Of a stretch of DNA of 47,318 nucleotides, positions 31,301 through 37,300 are shown one piece after another; positions within the stretch are counted from its first letter, which is position 1; each line of letters begins with the position of its first letter. The notes under the pieces are model-generated. The model had not been told where the DNA came from. It worked only from the letters and a program-made list of their open reading frames with translations, and made no database searches. The position numbers and the translations under genes are program-made. The stretch comes from JAKQHY01 sp034429475 (GTDB lineage Bacteria; Chloroflexota; Anaerolineae; B4-G1; SLSP01), in contig DAOUGD010000254.1 of the NCBI GenBank assembly GCA_034429475.1, positions 1-47,318 on the forward strand. The letters run 5' to 3'.

Positions 31301-34300
31301 GGGTTTGGCGGTTCAACACCTTCCATGTCGTCCCGTCGCGGACGATGCCCCAGCCGCCCGCGCCGTTATCGGTGCTGAGTACGGTCTGGCTGACGTTGCC
31401 GCCGGCCGCAGGGCGCACCCAGGCCATCAGCGTCGCGCCGCTGGCCGGGTCGAGCGTCAGCGTCGTGCTGAGCCAGTCGCTCGCGCCGTCGAAGAGGACG
31501 GCCTGGTTGATGCGGCCGGCTACCCCCGCCGTGGGGCACGCGCTGCCGGAACAGAAGGCGTTGCTCTGCTTGCTCAGGTCTACGGCGTTCTCGAAGCTGG
31601 CGCTGCCGGGCGCTTCGTCAACTTTCAGGTGCAGCGCCATCGAGGCGGAAAGGTACAGTTCTTGCACATCCTCGGTCGAAAGCGCGCGCTTGTAGAGGAT
31701 GATCTCGTCCAGCCGCCCACGGAATGGGATGGACGGGTTGCGGTACGCCCAGTGGGTGGCGTCGCCCAGGTGCAGTGCGATGGCGCTGGTGTCCTCGTTG
31801 TTCAGCCCGTGACTGGGTTTTAGATTGTCGCCTTCCCAGCGGAAGGTTTTCTTGGGGATGCTGATGTCGTCGCTGTCGAAGGTGTAGCCGTGCGTACACT
31901 GGGTCTCGCTTGAGTCGCACAGGGGATCGTCGCCGTAGTTGTGGCCGGACTCGAAACCGTCATCCGACTCGTAGGCGCGCAGTTCGGCGTCCTCGACAAA
32001 GGTGCGCGTCCGTTGGATTTTTCGCTCGTTGTCGGTATTCAAATCGCCCCAGATGCAGTCGTCGCCGGGGTCGTCGGCGGCAGAACAAATCTTGCTGCCA
32101 TCCCATTGGATGTAGATTTCGGCGTGCTTGGATTCGTCGGCCTCGGTGGTCAACTTGAAGTAATCCAGGTAAATCGCGCCGCGATTGCTGGCCCGGCCCA
32201 CGTCGAAGGAGGTGGTGGTCGCCACCGGCGCGGCGGCGCCCACGCCCCACTCGGCCTTTTTCTGGTTGTTGATGTACAGCGTGGCAACGTTCTGGTCGAA
32301 GCTGCCGTCCGTCTTGGTGCGCGGACCGAAGGCCAGCACAACGTGGTTCCAGGTGTTGGGCAGCAGCACCGTCTCGGTGGTGGTGCGCGAGACCCAGCCG
32401 AGCGGCCCTGCGCCGAAGCCGAAGCGCAGCCGCCCGCCCACGTTGAGCAGCGAGGGGTAGGCGTCGGCCCGACCGCTGTCTTTGCCCAGGATGCCCTGGA
32501 CGTGCGGCGGCATCCAGCCGAAGGCCGCGCCGTAGGGGGCTTGCTGCTCCGCGACTTCCACTTTGATTTCATGAACACCGCTTTGCTGGATGGTGAAGTC
32601 GGCGCTGGCGCTGGCGATCCCGGGAACTTCTGAATAGGATACCACTTCAACGCCGTCCACGTAAAATTTCAAACTGCCGCCCGTCGCAAAATTGAAGACG
32701 TAGTCGCCGCTGGCGAAATTGAATTGCCCCGTCCACCGGGTAGAAATGGGCGTGCTGGGAGAAGGCGCGTAATTGACCAGCCAGGCCGCGTTCTGCGAGC
32801 CTTCGCCGGCGTCCATCGAGGCGTCTAGCCAGTTGGTGCAGCCGGTTTGGGCGGGCGTCCCGGTGAACTTGGTGTTGGTGTAAGACTGCGTCTGGAAGGC
32901 GCAGGTGGGCGTCACCGGCTCGCCCTGGGCGTCGGGCCAGACCCAGGCGGCGAGCGTGAACTGGCCGTCGTTCAGGGCCAGGCCGGGGCGGCTGGGGATG
33001 CTGACATAGTCCGCGCCGTCGAACTCGCGGGCGCGCTGGCCGGTCACGCCGACGGCGGGAGCGGGGCAGACCTTCCCCGTGCAGGAGCCGCCGTTACCCA
33101 GCCCGGAGACGTCGGCGAAGTAGACGGTGGGCTGGGGGGCGGTGGGCCGGGTGGTCTCCTCGAATTGCAGGCGCATAACCGGGCGGTTGTACAGCTCGCG
33201 GATTTCGCTGAGGGTGAGGGCGCGGTCGTAGACGCGCACATCGTCCAGCCAGCCGCGCCACGCGCTGCCCAGCATCACCGCCCCCGTCCCGCTGAACGCG
33301 GCGACGCCGGTGCGACTGGCCTTCAGGTCGCCGTTGACGTAGAGCGTCTGCTCCGTCTTGTCCTTGTCGTAGCGGAAGACCAGGTGATACCAGCGGTTTG
33401 CCTGGAGCGCATCGGGGGAAGAGAGTAGATTGTTATCGAAGCCGAGCGTCGGTTTGCCGTCGCGCAGCAGTACGTTCAATTTGGGGTTGCCCGTCCCGCC
33501 GACCGTACTCAAGATATACCGGTTGCTGCGCAAGTCCTGCGTGTTGGCCCAGACGGAAACAGCGAAGCTCGAATTCTGGAAGCCGAGCCGGACGGTATCT
33601 GAGAGGGTGACGGACTGGTTGCCGTTAAACCCTAGCGCGTAATCGTAATAGCCCGACTCCTGGCGCGCGGGGCACGTTGACCCACTGCACACGCCGTTGG
33701 CCGCCGGGAGCGTGCCGGAATGATCCTGGAACACGGTTTGCGTTTTTGCTTCGTCCAGCGGCAGCCAGAGCCGCGCGTAGTTGGATTGCTCGCGCCAGTC
33801 GGTGATGAGCGCCTGCGCCGTCTCGGTGACGCTGATCGGCTGTGTGCTCAATGCACCTACCGTGAGATAGCCGGCCATATCCAGCGCCGTCGCCGGCTGC
33901 AAAACGAAGGCCTGGGGCGCGGGCAGCGTCGTCAACGCCAGGGGCGGCGTGGCGGCGATGGAAAGCAAGCCCTGGGCGTAGCGGCCCATCAGCCGGTTGG
34001 CGAGGGTGGCCGTGTAGGCCAGAGTTTGGGCGGGGACGACCAACGTATCGTTGATGTTGAAGCGGCCCTGCATCACCGCCTGCACGTCGGTCGCATTGAG
34101 CGCGCGGTCGTAGAAGGCCACGTCGTCCAACATCCCGATGAAGCTGTCGGTCGCGGACGTGGCGCCGACGATCAGATCGTCGTCCGGGTCGGGGGTGACC
34201 GGGCGACTGACACTCACCTGTCGCTGGAATACCCCGTTCACATAGAACGATACCTTGCCGTTCCACAACACAGCGGCCACGTGCGTCCACTGGTTGGCCG

Positions 34301-37300
34301 TCACCCCGCCGGCGGAGTTGTAGCTGCCCACGCCCCGGAGAGTCAAAGACACGCTGTTAGCCGACAGACCGAAGGCAAAGCCGTTGACGCTGGCCGTCTG
34401 GGCCGTAGCGACGATGTTCTGCGCGGCGGACACCTGCGCCGGGCGCACCCAGGCGGCCACGGTGAATTCGCGGCTCACGCGGTTGGTCGGGCCGTTGGGC
34501 AGGCTGAGGGCGTCGCCGCTGCCGAATTGGGCGGCGTAGGCGTAGCGGCCATCCTGCCCGGCGTCGGGGCAGGCGTCGGACGCGCACACGGCGCCGTTGA
34601 GGCTGCCGCGATCCATGAAAGTTTGCGCGCCGGGCGTCTCGTCGAAGCGCAGCAGCAGGCGCGGCGCGGTGAACTCAAACACGCCGCCGGCTATGCTGAA
34701 CACGTTGGGATCAGAGGGGAGGTTGGGATTGTAGCCGAAGGTCTTTTCTTTGAAATCGTTCAGCCCATCGTCGTCTGCGTCGGACATCAGCGGATCGGAC
34801 GTGACCCAGGTGGTAAGCGCGCTGCCGCTGGCGTTGATGCCGTAGACCATTTCCCAGCCGGTCAACTCTTCCTTGTCGGTCAGGCCGTCGCCGTCGCTGT
34901 CTTTGCGCAGCGGGTCGGTCTTTAGGGCGATCTCTTCCGCGTCGGAGAGACCGTCGTTGTCGCTGTCCAGCAATTGCGGATCCGTCCCGTGCGCCAGCTC
35001 CCAGGCGTCGGAAAGGCTGTCGGCGTCGGTGTCCCACCGGCTGTCGTCGGGGTCGGCGCCGCCGTCGGCCCGCCCCAGGAGCGTGTCGCCGTCGAAGTCG
35101 GGCTGCCGCCCGAACGTCAGGCTGGCGTCCTGACCCCAGGCCAGTGTGTAGCCGCCATCGTCCGCCAGCGCCGTGTAGAATTCGTCGAGCGTGGCAGGCA
35201 GCACGTCCAGCACAAAGCGGTCGCCCAGGGGGATGTGGTTCGAGTTCTTTTCGCCCCGGATGACGCACACGGGGACCAAACAAATGTAGGGGATGACGCA
35301 CGTGCCCCCGGTCCCGATCATCATCGGACTGGGGACGGTCCAACATTCCTGGACGGCGACGTCCGTGCCTTCGGTGACGAGGGCCTGCACCGGTTGGTTG
35401 ATGCCGGCCTTGTCCAGCGGGATCGGATCGCTGACGGGGGTGGGCTGGACGACGAAGACGTGCGCCTGCCCGGTGGCTTGCCACTCGTCGCTCATCTGCT
35501 CCAGGTCAAGGTCGCCGTCAATGTCGGTTTCTTCCGCCTGGATGACGTAACGGAACGTGGATTTCTTCACGTTGCTGTCGGAGAACTGCCACCAGTACGA
35601 CATGGACTTCCAGTCCGCCGGAACCAACGCTGTGCCGTCTTTCCAGCCCGCGATGACGGCTTCGCTGGCGGGGAGTAGGCTGACCAACTCAAGGGTGCTG
35701 GTAAGGTCGAGCGTGAGGTAGAGGTCGTTGCCGACGACCAATCCCTTGTCCGGGTCGCTGAGGTCGTAGTCGAAGCGGCCAAACTGGAGCCGGTCGGGGT
35801 CTTGCAGGTCGGCGAGGGTGCGGGAACTGTAGATCGCCCACTTGATCAGCTCCGCCGTCAGCCCGGAGAGGCCCTTGCAGAGCCACTGCCCGGCAGCGCC
35901 CTTGCGCACGTCGCGCCCCACCGCCGCCGAGATGACGCCGCAGAGCGCCAGAATCAGGGCGTCTATCGCGCCGAGGATGGCGGCGATGATCTGGCCCACC
36001 ACCGGGATGAGCGAAATGATGAGCATGATGGTGGCGACGACGACGTAGGCGATGGCCTCGGCCATGGCGGCGTGCGCGGCGGTGCTGGTCAACTTGAGCT
36101 TGCCGGCAACCAGCGTGGTGACGAGTCCCGCAAAGGCCACGCCCACGCCGATGATGAAGCCCACGATGGTACAGATCATCGCCGCCTTGCTGACCGCCGC
36201 CAACGTTTTCGTCGCGACCTCGTAAATCGTCTTAATCGCCAGGACGATCTGCACGGTGGCCGTCACCGCCGAAATGCAGACGGTCAGCATCAGCTCCGCT
36301 TTGGCAAAGGCGAAGCCGACGACCATCGTCGCCACAATCGCCACGGCCCCGGCGATGGCCCCGACGATCGCCATCCCCGCCTTAAATTTGGAATTCAACT
36401 TGCTGGTGAGGGTTTCCAGCAGATCGCTCACCTTTTGAGCGGCGGTGGTTTTGAGACCTTTCCCCACCAGCTCCAGAAAGGCGGTATCCGAGCGGTCGCC
36501 TAACGCAATGTTGCTCAGTTTACCGGCGTAGCGGCTGAAAATCACCTCGCTTTCGTAGATGTCCACCATAGTGTCCACCACCATGCCCACCACAGTGGCG
36601 ACGCCGCCCACCATACTGATGCCGGAGCGCGTCATCAGCAAAGAGAGCGACATGGTCAGCGAGCCGTCGCCCTGGAGCGGGTTGTAGGGATGGCTCAGGT
36701 CGTCGCCCAGCCCCACGAGCGCCACGCGCCCCTGGTTCATGGCGAGGTAGTAGGAACGGGCAAAGACAATCTGCCCGGCGCGGACGTTTTCCCCGCGCTC
36801 CGCGTCCAATTCGGGGTCGAGCGGGAGGGCGGCCTTGAGCCGCGCGCCGAGCAGGTCCCAATATTCGGCCAGCGGGAACGCGCGCCACGCGCCGTCGCGG
36901 TAGCGGTACGGCGCCCAGTTCAGCGCGGTCAGCGTGTTGACCTTCTGCCCGGTCAGGTTGAAGGAGACGTTGCTGCCGTTGAGCGTGCGCGTCTCCGCCA
37001 CGTCGAGGTTGGCCGTGCGATAACGCTCCTCGCGGGCAAAGAGCAGGCTGGGGACGGCGTCGGTGTACGCCGCGAAGTTGGTGTTGAGGATGCGGGTGGT
37101 GTCGGTCATCATCACCATGCCGACGTGATCTTGCGTGGTGTAGCTGACGGCTTCGACTTGCAGCGTGGCCGTGAGCGGGATGCCCCACCGGTCGGTGATG
37201 GTGACGCTGGCAGCCAGGGGCGCGTCAAAGCGGCTGCTGATGGTCGCGTCGGCCACCGTCGCGCCGTCGGCAGTGAGCGCGACGCCCAAATCGCGGCGGT

